64,000 bases of DNA, taken from an uncultured Bacillota bacterium. GTDB taxonomy: Bacteria; Bacillota_I; Bacilli_A; RFN20; CAG-826. The stretch spans positions 1 to 64,000 of the forward strand of contig CASFVT010000016.1 in NCBI GenBank assembly GCA_949298195.1, in the 5' to 3' direction. Each line of letters starts with the position of its first letter. Positions within the stretch are counted from its first letter, which is position 1. This document shows positions 16,527-25,988 of the stretch, one piece after another. The notes under the pieces were generated by a model. That model saw nothing but the letters and a program-made list of their open reading frames with translations. It ran no database searches and was not told where the DNA came from. The position numbers were made by a program, and so were the translations under genes.

Positions 16527-18182
16527 ATGAATAAGAAAGTCATAGCCTCGTTTGCCCTCCTCGCCCTCCTCGCCTCTTGTTCTCCAAAGGCCGGGGTATC
16601 CGTCCTCGACAAGGGAATCGCGGATGCCAACGTGATGGAAATCGAGCCCTTGGATTACCACCATGCCAATCTCGGCGAAGCGGTCTCGGTCGCCGAGTGG
16701 CTCGCGGATGGGTGGTCGCTCAATGACACTTCCTTCCTTTCCCGGGGACTCCTCATCCTCTCCAATGCCAGCGGGGAGAGGAGGATCTACGACCTAGTGT
16801 CCGCCACTTATGTCTCCCCGTTCGGGACGACGGCTCTTGCTTCCGACGTCGACTACGAGATTCTGACCAATCCGGCCTACGGCTACACGCTCGCGGTAAG
16901 CCAGGATGGGAAAACCAAGATCGTCGACGGGGCGGGGAACCTCCTTTACGACGACGATATCCTGCATAGCCTCACTCCATCGTATCGGGAAGAAAAGGAC
17001 GGCAGTTTCTATTACGACATATCCGGACTCAATCTCGATGGCCAAAACGTGAGCCTCCACTTCACTTACGACGGCGATACCCACTTCCTCCACGAAAACG
17101 AGAATCTCGATTTGGCCTACCCCGGCATCGATTTCTCTTCCTTGCTCGATCTCGAACCGTACGGCCTTGAGGGACTTTACCTCAAGCGGACGAGCGGCTA
17201 TGGGCTCTGGTATGTCATCAATGACCTCGGTAACATCGTCAATTCCTACTTCGTGCCGTCTTATTCGGCCGACACCCAGTCCGAAGTCATCGTCGACGGG
17301 CGGATCATCAAGCAGCTCTATTACAGTCTCGGAGACGACGAGACCTCCTATGATCTCGTCTCCGGCGGGAAAAAGATTGCCGTCGACACGGTGACCATCG
17401 ATCTCCGGAGCGGGAAGATTTCCTCCCTTGAACTCCCTTACATCATCATGGGAACGGGGACCCCACTCAACAACGCCGAGGGGAAAGCCGCCTATTCGAT
17501 GGTCAACATCGCGAAGATCAACGACCAGAAACGCCTCGCCGAGGCCGAACAGGTGGCCATCGACCGGAATGGCGAAATCGCCTTCGTCACCAACGGCATC
17601 AACCCGAAGAGCTTCGTGAAACTCGACGGGGGCAATTACTTCAACACGACCAGCGAATACCTCTATGACGAGAATCTCGTCCTCCGGGCCGACTTCTCGA
17701 CCCTTACCTCGACCTACCTCCCAGGCTGGGAGATGCTACTCGTCAACGACGGGCTCCGCTATTCGATCATCGACGGCTACGGGCGGAAGCTCATTCCCTT
17801 CACGAGCGACGCCATCTATCCCTCGCCCCTCGCGGACGGCACTTTCTACCTTGAAAAAGACGACGGCTTCTACACCTTGACCCTCCAAGGCGAAGGGGTG
17901 GAAAAAAGCGTCGACGACAACCGCATCAAGGCCTACAAAGACGACTCCTACTACCATGTCTCTTCCCTCGGCGGGGGTCTCTACGCCCTCAGCGAAACCG
18001 ACGGGAGCACGATGGAAACCAGTATCTCCATCTACTTCAACGGGGAAGTCATCGGAACGCTCAATGGGCTCGATGCCTCGGTGGATGGGACCCTCCTCGA
18101 ATGGCTTGACGGGACCGGCTATGTCTTCCTCCGCCTCGTCGGCGGTAACGAGATTTCCTATCGGACCGTTTCCCTTTCCTGA
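16527..18182 (+). CDS. Large secreted lipoprotein of unknown function
   Basis: 551 residues with a lipoprotein signal: basic start MNKK, hydrophobic core and lipobox LLASC with Cys18. I do not recognise the mature part. It is rich in Asp, Tyr and Ser and shows a repeating pattern of short strands (for example EVIVDGRIIKQLYYS, GKTKIVDGAGNLLYDD, YSIIDGYGRKLIPF) typical of WG-repeat or beta-propeller-like all-beta proteins. The ribosome site AAAGGAG precedes the ATG. It stands alone between two terminators and opens the carbohydrate block between recA and rny; a role in glycan binding at the surface is a guess. Confidence 0.72.
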   Translation: MNKKVIASFALLALLASCSPKAGVSVLDKGIADANVMEIEPLDYHHANLGEAVSVAEWLADGWSLNDTSFLSRGLLILSNASGERRIYDLVSATYVSPFGTTALASDVDYEILTNPAYGYTLAVSQDGKTKIVDGAGNLLYDDDILHSLTPSYREEKDGSFYYDISGLNLDGQNVSLHFTYDGDTHFLHENENLDLAYPGIDFSSLLDLEPYGLEGLYLKRTSGYGLWYVINDLGNIVNSYFVPSYSADTQSEVIVDGRIIKQLYYSLGDDETSYDLVSGGKKIAVDTVTIDLRSGKISSLELPYIIMGTGTPLNNAEGKAAYSMVNIAKINDQKRLAEAEQVAIDRNGEIAFVTNGINPKSFVKLDGGNYFNTTSEYLYDENLVLRADFSTLTSTYLPGWEMLLVNDGLRYSIIDGYGRKLIPFTSDAIYPSPLADGTFYLEKDDGFYTLTLQGEGVEKSVDDNRIKAYKDDSYYHVSSLGGGLYALSETDGSTMETSISIYFNGEVIGTLNGLDASVDGTLLEWLDGTGYVFLRLVGGNEISYRTVSLS

Positions 18183-18197
18183 TGGCCCAAATGAAAT

Positions 18198-18218
18198 GAG
18201 CCGGCTCCCCGGCTCTTT
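18198..18218 (+). terminator. Rho-independent terminator of the lipoprotein gene
   Basis: GAGCCGG (18198-18204), loop CTCC, CCGGCTC (18209-18215), then T-rich sequence. Confidence 0.8.
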
Positions 18219-18233
18219 CTTTTGCCCGCAGTT

Positions 18234-18266
18234 GGTAACAAAAATATAGAAACAGGGAACAAAAAT
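18234..18266 (+). promoter_or_regulatory. Direct repeat upstream of the GH3 operon
   Basis: GGTAACAAAAAT (18234-18245) recurs as GGGAACAAAAAT (18255-18266), 21 bases or two helical turns apart, within the 191-base gap before the beta-glucosidase gene. Possible regulator site; the protein is unknown. Confidence 0.35.
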
Positions 18267-18373
18267 GAAAGAGATATCCATCCCAATGGTTCTATCATTC
18301 ACTTAGCCACGTATGCGGTTTCCCCTTCACCAGTTGATTGGCGTTTCCCCTACGCGGTGATGTAAGGGCTTTC

Positions 18374-20818
18374 ATGATGGAAAAGGATCTCGAGTCAACC
18401 CTAGGAAAACTCACTCTCCAAGAGAAGATTGCCTTGGTCTCCGGGCACGATTTCATGTTCACCAACCGAATCAAGCGACTTGGCATCAGGGCCCTTCGCT
18501 TTTCCGATGGCCCCCATGGCCTCCGCGTCCAGACGGAAGGTGGGGACAACGGGGTTACCGGATCGCTTCCGGCGACGGCCTTCCCAACCGCGGCGACCGT
18601 GGCCTCGAGTTGGAATCTCGATAATCCCCACAAAATCGGCTCGGCCCTCGGAAAGGAAGCCCATGAATACGGCATCGATGTCGTCCTCGGCCCCGGGGCC
18701 AACATCAAGCGTTGTCCCCTGGCCGGACGCAATTTCGAGTATTTCAGCGAAGACCCCTTGCTCTCCGGCAAGATGGCCGCGCAGGAAATCAAGGGCATCG
18801 AGAAAGAAGGCGTCGGGGTTTCCCTCAAGCACTTCGCCCTCAACAACACGGAGGATTACCGGAGCAACGGCGACTCCGTCTGCGACGAACGGGCGATGCG
18901 GGAAATCTACCTGAAATCCTTCGAAATCGCGGTGAAGGAAGGGAAGCCGGCGACCATCATGTCGGCCTATAACAAAGTCAACGGTACCTATTGTTCCGAG
19001 AATGAGTGGCTTCTCACCGATCTCCTCCGGAATGAATGGGGATTCGACGGCTTGGTGATGACTGACTGGGGAGCCATGCACGACCGGGTGAAGGCCCTCA
19101 AGGCCGGTCTCGACCTTGAGATGCCAGGCGATTCCTCGATTTGCCGGAAGTGGATCGAGGAAGCCATTGGGGATGGCCGGCTCCCGGCAAGCGTTCTCGA
19201 CAAAGCCGTCTTGAACGTCCTCCGCCTCGTCGCGAAATACGATCGGGAGCACGCTGGCGATTGTTCGTTGCTGGATGACGACAAGCTGGCCGAGGAAGTG
19301 GCCATCGATTCGGCCGTCCTCCTCAAAAACGATGGGATCCTCCCTCTCAAAAGAGGAGATAGATACGTGGTCGTCGGCGATCTCTTCGCCAAGATGCGTT
19401 ACCAAGGGGCCGGTTCCTCGATGATCAACCCGACTCGTTTGCTCACCCCCGAGGAGGCCTTCAAGGCCGCCGGGGTGGATTTCGTCTATCGTCGCGGTTA
19501 TGAAGAAGAGCGAACGGAGACGGATGAGTCCCTTCTCAAGGAAGCGGTGGAAGAAGCGAAGAAAGGCGGAACGCTCATCCTCTTCGCCGGCTTGACCGAT
19601 TACGTGGAGATGGAAAGCTCCGACCGGAAGGACATGCGCCTCCCGAAGAACCAGCTCGATCTCATCAACGCCCTTCTCCCGGTGAACCCAAACCTCGTCG
19701 TTGTCTTATATGGCGGTTCCAGCGTTGAGATGCCCTTCATTGCCGGGGCGAGGGCCATCCTTGACATGTACCTTCCGGGCCAAGCCGGGGGGAGGGCTAC
19801 CTACTCCCTCCTTTTCGGGGAGGAATCGCCCTCTGGTCATTTGGCCGAGACCTGGTTCAAGGAATATTCCTCCCTTCCGTTCTCGAAGAGCTTCGGCCAG
19901 ACGCCGGTCGAGAACTACAAGGAATCCATTTACGTTGGTTACCGTTATGGCCTCGCCCACCGGGAAGACGTCGCCTTCCCCTTCGGCTATGGGCTCAGCT
20001 ATAGCCGTTTTGCCTGGTCGGACTTCACCCTCGAAGAAAACGGAAAAGACCTCATCTTCTCCCTCACGGTGGAAAACTGTGGGGAATTCAATGCCGCGGA
20101 CGTGGTTCAGATCTACGTCCGGAAGCCCGTTTCGGGGCTTGACCGCCCTCTTCGCGAACTGAAGGGTTTTTGCAAGGTATATTTGAAAAAAAGCCAGCAA
20201 AAGAAGGTTGAAATTCGCGTTTCCAAGGAGGATTTGCAGGTCTATGACGTCTCGAGGCATGCCTTCTGCCTCGAGGAAGGGGAATATCTCTTCGAGGCGT
20301 GCTTAGATGCCTTCACCCCGCGCTTCTCCCTGAGCGTCAAGCTAAGCGGGGAGAAAATCGCCTCTTCCCTTGCACAAGGGCTGGAAAAGAAGTACCGGGC
20401 CGTCGACATCGCCTCCATCACCGAGGAAGAATACGATGAGTATGTCGGCTATCATCCGACGCTTCTTCCCTTGAAGCCCATTACCCTCGAAAGCAAGCTT
20501 GACGATCTCAAGGCGACTTTCATGGGGAGGATCCTCCGCGCGGCCGTCCTCTCGGTGGCAAAGAAAAAACTCAAGGCGGCCAAGAGGCTCCCGCCCGGAA
20601 TCGAACGGAGCAACAAGGTCAAGGGAGCCATCTTCCTCCGCAATGTCATGGTCAACACCTCGCTCGTGTCGCTATCGATGAATGCCGGTGGGGCAATGCC
20701 CTACAACTACGCCGAGGGCTTCGTCGAGCTGAGCAACGGGCATCTTGTCAAAGGCATTAAATGCTTCGCGCGTCATATCGAGGCTTTAGATCTTCCTGAG
20801 GAGGCAAAACATGGCTGA
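18374..20818 (+). CDS. Glycoside hydrolase family 3 (beta-glucosidase-like), cytoplasmic
   Basis: 814 residues with the GH3 TIM-barrel domain ([26 protein letters not shown], and the nucleophile Asp231 in [10 protein letters not shown]), an alpha/beta sandwich domain, and a fibronectin-III-like domain ([13 protein letters not shown] onward). The last about 110 residues are an additional helical segment seen in some Firmicutes GH3 enzymes. No signal peptide, so it should act on imported oligosaccharides. The ATG at 18374 has GTAAGGG upstream; a second ATG follows at once. Likely specificity beta-glucoside or beta-xyloside; it cannot be narrowed from sequence alone. It overlaps the transporter gene by 8 bases. 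Confidence 0.92.
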   Translation: MMEKDLESTLGKLTLQEKIALVSGHDFMFTNRIKRLGIRALRFSDGPHGLRVQTEGGDNGVTGSLPATAFPTAATVASSWNLDNPHKIGSALGKEAHEYGIDVVLGPGANIKRCPLAGRNFEYFSEDPLLSGKMAAQEIKGIEKEGVGVSLKHFALNNTEDYRSNGDSVCDERAMREIYLKSFEIAVKEGKPATIMSAYNKVNGTYCSENEWLLTDLLRNEWGFDGLVMTDWGAMHDRVKALKAGLDLEMPGDSSICRKWIEEAIGDGRLPASVLDKAVLNVLRLVAKYDREHAGDCSLLDDDKLAEEVAIDSAVLLKNDGILPLKRGDRYVVVGDLFAKMRYQGAGSSMINPTRLLTPEEAFKAAGVDFVYRRGYEEERTETDESLLKEAVEEAKKGGTLILFAGLTDYVEMESSDRKDMRLPKNQLDLINALLPVNPNLVVVLYGGSSVEMPFIAGARAILDMYLPGQAGGRATYSLLFGEESPSGHLAETWFKEYSSLPFSKSFGQTPVENYKESIYVGYRYGLAHREDVAFPFGYGLSYSRFAWSDFTLEENGKDLIFSLTVENCGEFNAADVVQIYVRKPVSGLDRPLRELKGFCKVYLKKSQQKKVEIRVSKEDLQVYDVSRHAFCLEEGEYLFEACLDAFTPRFSLSVKLSGEKIASSLAQGLEKKYRAVDIASITEEEYDEYVGYHPTLLPLKPITLESKLDDLKATFMGRILRAAVLSVAKKKLKAAKRLPPGIERSNKVKGAIFLRNVMVNTSLVSLSMNAGGAMPYNYAEGFVELSNGHLVKGIKCFARHIEALDLPEEAKHG

Positions 20819-22958
20819 GTCGAGACTTTTGAGCGGTCGCTTCTGGAATTCCAAGGCGCGATCCAAGAACGTGACCCGGGGTGAGAAATGGCTCGGGTAT
20901 CTGGTCGGTCCCTGCGGGGCCATCCTCTTCAACGCCCTCCTCAGCACCTACCTCAATGTCTTCTATACCGACGTATTGGGCCTTGGGACCATCTGGGGTG
21001 GCCTTTTCCTCGTCGTCTTCCCGATCCTTTCGAAGATCATCGACGCCATCACCAACGTCATCATGGGCTGGATCATCGACCGGACGAAGACCAGGCAGGG
21101 GAAGGCCCGGCCCTGGCTTCTTCTGAGCGCCCCCTTCCTCGCCGTTACCGGCATACTTCTCTTCGTCGTCCCGAGCGGGAACCTCGCCCTCCAGATCGTC
21201 TGGGTCGTCCTTTCCTACAATCTCTTCTATTCGTTTGCCTACACCATTTACACGATGAGCCACAACCTGATGGTTCCCCTTTCGACGAGGAATGCCTCCC
21301 AACGCGGGGTCCTTGCCGTCTTCAACAACGTCTCCTCCATCATGATGACCGGCATCGTCGTCGCCCTCATCTTCCCGATGGCCATCATCCCGCTCCTGGG
21401 GACTTCCCAGAACCTCTGGATCATCGCCATGGGAATCCTTTCCTGCATCACCCTTCCCCTCACCGTCCTCGAATACTACTTCACCAAGGAACGGGTCACG
21501 GCCGAACTTGGAAACCAGAAGGAGAAGAAAATGCCCTTCCGCCTCCAACTCAAGGCCGTCTTCACCGACAAGTACCTCTTGCTCCTCCTCGGCTACTTCC
21601 TCCTTTCGACCATTACGACGAGCCTCAAGAACATGGCTCTTCCTTACTACTGCAATTATGTCCTCGGCGAATATTCGGATGGCATCACCCAGACCCTCAT
21701 CTCGGTCCTCGGGGGAATCCCGATGGGCATCGGCATCTTCGCCGTTTGGCCCCTTGCCAAGAAGTTCGGCAAGAAAAACGTCACCGTCTTCGGCTTCCTC
21801 CTTTTTGCCTTTGGATCGCTGGTTTGTTGGCTCGCTCCCCGGAGCATGCCGGTCGTCTTGGTCGGGCAGTTCATCAAGAACATGGGTTCCCTGCCCAGCG
21901 CCTACGTCTTCATGGCCCTCTTCTCCGATACCCTCGACCACATGGAATGGAAGAACGGCTTCCGTTCCGATGGGCTCGCCATGTCGGTTTATTCGGTCAT
22001 CCTGACGGCCGCCCAAGGGGTCGTCACCGGCATCTTCAACGGCAGCATCATGGCGGCCGGATACCTCGCCCCGACCACCCAGGAAACCGATCCCGGTGCC
22101 CTCACCGAGGCCATGCAGAAGGTCATTGCCAACCTCGACGGTACCTATTCGGTCATTTGGAACCAACCGGATGCCGTCAATAGCGCCATCGTCTTCTTCT
22201 TCCTCGGGCTCGAGGTCTTCGGTGGCCTTCTCTACGCCTTCATGCTTGCCTTTGTCCGGGTCGAGAAGACCCTTACCCCGAAGCAGAAGATGATTCGGGA
22301 GCGGATGAGGCTCAACACGATTGCCCGCGGCGAGGTTTGGGTCGATCCCGACGTCCGGGCCGAGGAAGAGCAAAGGAAGCTCGACGAAGAGGCCGAGAAG
22401 GCCTACCGCGAGGAACTCAAGGCACGCTGCAAGAAAAAGGACCTCGATTATGAGGCCGAACTGAGTGCTCACGTGGCCATCCTCGAGGAAAAGGCAGCCC
22501 GGCGGAAGGCCAAGGAAGACGCTCTTCTCAAGAAGGCCGAAGCCAAATCGGCCGCCAAGAAGGCCAAGGAAGAGGAAAAGCTCAAGGCCCTAACCGCCAA
22601 GAAACGGGAAGCCATCGAGCTCAAGAAGCAGAAGCAAGCAAACCACGACCGTTACCTTTGGGCCATCGAACGGGCCAAGGGCGAAATCCATTACGTCAAG
22701 AGCCATGGCGAACTCATCATCCTCGACGACGCCTATGAGCAAATCGACCACAACAAAGAGGAGATTTCCGCCCTCAAAAAGGAGGGGAAGGAGAACCCGC
22801 TGCTCGCCCCGTCCTCCGAAGCCAAGAGCAACCTCCTCCGCCTTGAAAACGAGCACATCCTCGCCAAGGCGAAGGCAGATGTCCGGGAACATCGGCGGGA
22901 GCACGAATCCGACGATTGGACGCTCCTCGCCAAAGAGTATCTCGCCGAGGGGGCTTGA
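20811..22958 (+). CDS. GPH-family (MelB-like) sugar:cation symporter with a long charged C-terminal tail
   Basis: 715 residues. The first about 480 form a 12-helix major-facilitator transporter of the glycoside-pentoside-hexuronide type ([17 protein letters not shown] is the characteristic loop). From about residue 487 to the end comes a hydrophilic tail of about 230 residues, very rich in Lys, Glu and Ala (for example [36 protein letters not shown]). It is predicted to form long coiled coil in the cytoplasm. Normal GPH members have 450-500 residues. Start overlaps the GH3 gene, so enzyme and importer are coupled; substrate probably a beta-linked or rhamnose-containing glycoside. Confidence 0.9.
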   Translation: MAESRLLSGRFWNSKARSKNVTRGEKWLGYLVGPCGAILFNALLSTYLNVFYTDVLGLGTIWGGLFLVVFPILSKIIDAITNVIMGWIIDRTKTRQGKARPWLLLSAPFLAVTGILLFVVPSGNLALQIVWVVLSYNLFYSFAYTIYTMSHNLMVPLSTRNASQRGVLAVFNNVSSIMMTGIVVALIFPMAIIPLLGTSQNLWIIAMGILSCITLPLTVLEYYFTKERVTAELGNQKEKKMPFRLQLKAVFTDKYLLLLLGYFLLSTITTSLKNMALPYYCNYVLGEYSDGITQTLISVLGGIPMGIGIFAVWPLAKKFGKKNVTVFGFLLFAFGSLVCWLAPRSMPVVLVGQFIKNMGSLPSAYVFMALFSDTLDHMEWKNGFRSDGLAMSVYSVILTAAQGVVTGIFNGSIMAAGYLAPTTQETDPGALTEAMQKVIANLDGTYSVIWNQPDAVNSAIVFFFLGLEVFGGLLYAFMLAFVRVEKTLTPKQKMIRERMRLNTIARGEVWVDPDVRAEEEQRKLDEEAEKAYREELKARCKKKDLDYEAELSAHVAILEEKAARRKAKEDALLKKAEAKSAAKKAKEEEKLKALTAKKREAIELKKQKQANHDRYLWAIERAKGEIHYVKSHGELIILDDAYEQIDHNKEEISALKKEGKENPLLAPSSEAKSNLLRLENEHILAKAKADVREHRREHESDDWTLLAKEYLAEGA

Positions 22959-23057
22959 AGATGGACGAAACGGCCTTCTTCCGTATCTTGACCGGGCTTT
23001 CTCTTGGCAAGGGAACGCCTGGAGAGGGCCTTCTACGAGGGAAGACCGTCTAGAAAA

Positions 23058-23087
23058 GACGCCGTGGGGACCCCCGTCAATGGCGTC
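23058..23087 (+). other. Hairpin in the leader of the GH78 gene
   Basis: GACGCC (23058-23063) and GGCGTC (23082-23087) flank an inner GGGG/CCCC pairing. No U-tract follows, so it may be an mRNA structure near the start codon rather than a terminator. Confidence 0.4.
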
Positions 23088-23113
23088 GTCAATCGTTTGG
23101 GAGGAAGAAAGAA

Positions 23114-25684
23114 ATGAAAGCCGTCGACTTGCGCGTCGATTACCTCGTGGCCCCACTCGGGCTCGGGGACAGGAAACCGGTTCTCAGCTGGCTCTGCGAG
23201 GGAGGCAGGAAGCAGACTGCCTTCGAAATAAAGCTCCGGGAGGGCGGAAAGACCATCCACGAATCCGGGAAGATCGCCTCTGACTCGATGTCGTATCAAT
23301 TGCCCATCGAACTCTCTTCGCGCCAGCAAATCCATTGGGCGGTCAAGCTCTACGACGAAAACGGGGATAGCGAAGGTTACTCCGCCGAATCGAGTTTCGA
23401 GATGGGGTTCCTTGGGGAAGGCGATTTCCGTGCCCACTGGATCAACGGGAATTACCGGGCCAGCAAGAAGAAGCGCTATCCAGTCGATTGCTTCAAGAAG
23501 GAATTCACCGCGACTGGCATTCAGAAAGCCCGCCTCTACATCACCGCCTGCGGGCTTTACGAGGCGAAAATCAACGGGATCCGGGTTGGGGAATTCGTCC
23601 TCGCCCCCGGTCACACCGATTACCGCCTCCGCATCCAACTCCAGACTTATGACGTCACTTCCTTGCTCAAAGACGGCAAGAACGTCATCGAGGTCGAACT
23701 CGCCGATGGTTGGTACCGCGGCTCGATCGGGGCCTGGGGCCTCACCTACCAATATGGAAAGTTTAGCAAGCTATTCGCCCAGCTCGAAGTGGAGACCGTC
23801 TCCGGTTCCGTTGAAGTCCTGAGCGACGGTAGTTGGTCATGGAGCAATGACGGCCCGATCAGGTTCGCCGACAACAAAGACGGGGAGATCGTCGACTCGA
23901 GGCTCGTTCCTTCTTACGCGGGAAAGGCGAGGGTGAGCAGTTGCAAACTCATTCCGACCCCTTCCGACAACGTCGAGGTCAAGGAGGGAGAGCGCTTCAC
24001 CCCGATAAGCAAGGCGCAAGCCCCGAGCGGCAAGTGGATCTATGCCTTTCCCCAAAACATCGCTGGTTATTCCCGCATCAAGTTCATGGCCGAGGGAAAC
24101 GAGAAGATCATCCTTCGTTTTGGGGAGATGCTCGACGAAAGCGGGGAACTGAGCCTCAGGAACATCCAGTGCGTCAGCAAGAAAAAAGCCACCCCGCTCC
24201 AGAAACTCGAATACACCTGCCATCCCGGGCTCAACGAATACAAGCCGAAATTCACCATCTTCGGCTTCCAATACGTCGAATCGAACCTCGAGCTTGAATC
24301 GATCGAGGCCATTGCCGTTTACTCGGCCATGGAAGAGACCCTCACCTTTCATAGCTCGAATCCCCTCCTCGACAAATTCGTCGAATGCACGAAATGGTCG
24401 GCCAAGAACAATTCGGCCGACGTCCCGACCGACTGCCCGACGCGGGAACGGCACGGTTGGACCGGCGACTCGGAGATCTTCTTCCTAACCGCGGCCTATC
24501 TTTTCAACTACGCGCCCTTCGCCCGGAAGCACCTCCGGGACATCTACGACTGGCAGAAGAAAAGCGGGCGGCTGCCCCAGATCGCCCCCTATGGTGGGGT
24601 CGACTTCTACATGTGGACGATGAACGGGGCCCCCGGCTGGTCGGACGCGGGCATCATGATCCCTTACCGTTACGCGAAGGTCTACGCCGACGAAAAGATC
24701 CTCCGCGAGTTCTATCCGGGAATGCGCTCATATGCCGAGTTCATCATCCGTCGGATGGGCAAACACACCTTGCTCTCCAAGCCCCTCCATTTGAAACGCG
24801 CGGACCGGAAATATGCCGTCAACATCGGTCAGGCCTATGGGGAATGGCTCGAACCGGCGGACGTCCATCCCCTCGCCTGGACCGACATGATCCTCCCCAA
24901 GCCGGAGGTCGCGACCGCCTACGCCTCGTGGATGATGTCGATGATGGAGGAGATTGCCGGGAGGCTCGCCAACAAGGAAGACGAAAAGCGCTATGCCTTC
25001 TACGCCGAGAAAAGCAAGAAGGCCTATCAGGCCCTCCGCCGGACCCAAGATTATAGTCTCGACACCGACCGCCAGGCCCTTTTGGTGAGGCCCCTATACC
25101 TGAACCTCCTCGACGAAGGGCAGGCCGCCTATGCCAAGAAGCGCCTACTCGAGGCAATGGAGCACTATTCCTGGCGGATCGGGACCGGGTTCCTCTCAAC
25201 CCCGCTCATCCTCTACGTCCTTCAGGACATCGATGTCGAGGCCGCCTATCGCCTCCTCGAAAACGAAGAGATGCCCGGCTGGCTCTTCATGGCCAAGGCC
25301 GGGGCCACGACAATTTGGGAATCGTGGGAAGGCAATTACGCGAAAGGCGGGATTGCCTCCCTCGACCATTATTCGAAGGGGGCCCTCCTCGAGTGGGTCT
25401 TCTCCCGGATGATGGGCATCAATGTGGCTGGTGAGAACCGTTTCCTCCTCACCCCGGCCCCCGGTGGCCATTTCCGCCATGCTTCCTGCTCCTACAAAAG
25501 CCGTTTCGGCACGGTCAAGTCGAGTTGGGAGAAACTAGATGATGGTTGGCGTTTCTCGATTGAGATCCCGTCCAACACCGAAGCCGACTTCCTCCTTCCT
25601 GACGGGAGCAAGACCCACCTGAATGCCGGAAAGCACGTCATCGAGCGGACAAACCGGGGTCATCGGGATTTCGAACAGGGCTAG
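23114..25684 (+). CDS. Alpha-L-rhamnosidase, glycoside hydrolase family 78, cytoplasmic
   Basis: 856 residues with the full GH78 layout: N-terminal beta domain with GLYEAKINGIRVGE, the Bac_rhamnosid N domain, the (alpha/alpha)6 catalytic barrel with DCPTRERHGWTGD starting at Asp440, and a C-terminal beta domain. The D-x-x-R-x-E motif carries catalytic acids of the inverting mechanism. No signal peptide is visible, so it should split rhamnosides inside the cell after uptake by the preceding symporter. Ribosome site GGAGG lies 8 bases before the ATG. With GH3 it would remove terminal rhamnose and glucose from plant or microbial glycosides. Confidence 0.94.
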   Translation: MKAVDLRVDYLVAPLGLGDRKPVLSWLCEGGRKQTAFEIKLREGGKTIHESGKIASDSMSYQLPIELSSRQQIHWAVKLYDENGDSEGYSAESSFEMGFLGEGDFRAHWINGNYRASKKKRYPVDCFKKEFTATGIQKARLYITACGLYEAKINGIRVGEFVLAPGHTDYRLRIQLQTYDVTSLLKDGKNVIEVELADGWYRGSIGAWGLTYQYGKFSKLFAQLEVETVSGSVEVLSDGSWSWSNDGPIRFADNKDGEIVDSRLVPSYAGKARVSSCKLIPTPSDNVEVKEGERFTPISKAQAPSGKWIYAFPQNIAGYSRIKFMAEGNEKIILRFGEMLDESGELSLRNIQCVSKKKATPLQKLEYTCHPGLNEYKPKFTIFGFQYVESNLELESIEAIAVYSAMEETLTFHSSNPLLDKFVECTKWSAKNNSADVPTDCPTRERHGWTGDSEIFFLTAAYLFNYAPFARKHLRDIYDWQKKSGRLPQIAPYGGVDFYMWTMNGAPGWSDAGIMIPYRYAKVYADEKILREFYPGMRSYAEFIIRRMGKHTLLSKPLHLKRADRKYAVNIGQAYGEWLEPADVHPLAWTDMILPKPEVATAYASWMMSMMEEIAGRLANKEDEKRYAFYAEKSKKAYQALRRTQDYSLDTDRQALLVRPLYLNLLDEGQAAYAKKRLLEAMEHYSWRIGTGFLSTPLILYVLQDIDVEAAYRLLENEEMPGWLFMAKAGATTIWESWEGNYAKGGIASLDHYSKGALLEWVFSRMMGINVAGENRFLLTPAPGGHFRHASCSYKSRFGTVKSSWEKLDDGWRFSIEIPSNTEADFLLPDGSKTHLNAGKHVIERTNRGHRDFEQG

Positions 25685-25988
25685 CACCCTATCGTCAATC
25701 CCTTCATTTAAAACACCCAAATTTGCGCAAGGCAAAATCAATTTTGTGACGTTTTGAAAAGGAAAGCGGCTTTTTGCGGGGATATCTGGCCTGGTCGATG
25801 TTTTTTTGCCGATCGTATGCAAAAAGGGTGGTAGCGTCTTTCCCGGCAGGAGATTACAATTGACCCGTGCCGCAAGGCGACCCAAGCGTGCTTGGAAGAT
25901 GGACTTCAGGGCCCTGCCCTCGTATAAAAAGCGATTTCCCGAGGTTTCGTGGTGGGCAAACGCCGCCGGCAGAAAAGGAGATATGCCG
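25685..25988 (+). promoter_or_regulatory. Intergenic region before rny with palindromic elements
   Basis: 304 bases without a gene I can support. It contains CAAATTTGCGC (25718-25728), also present at 56609-56619, and a small inverted repeat CAAAAT-CA-ATTTTG (25733-25746) that could close the GH78 transcript. A second inverted repeat is TTTTTGC...GCAAAAA (25803-25825). A CGTATAAAAAG stretch near 25921 could supply a -10 box for rny. An in-frame extension of rny upstream to 25806 is open but has no ribosome site and an atypical composition. Confidence 0.4.

Noticed and set aside
20757-22472. A long open frame on the minus strand opposite the GPH symporter
   Set aside because: The product is an Asp/Glu/Gly-rich string without domains, a mirror of the GC-rich codons of the real gene. 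The same applies to long antisense frames at 26031-27347, 45464-46858, 48756-50060 and 53230-54363.
22962-23052. 30-codon frame just after the symporter gene
   Set aside because: No ribosome site beyond chance, no similarity that I recognise, and it lies in a region better explained as leader of the GH78 gene.
25806-25988. Upstream in-frame extension of rny (about 60 residues)
   Set aside because: The extension is basic and unlike RNase Y N-termini, which begin with the membrane helix; the ribosome site is just before 25989.
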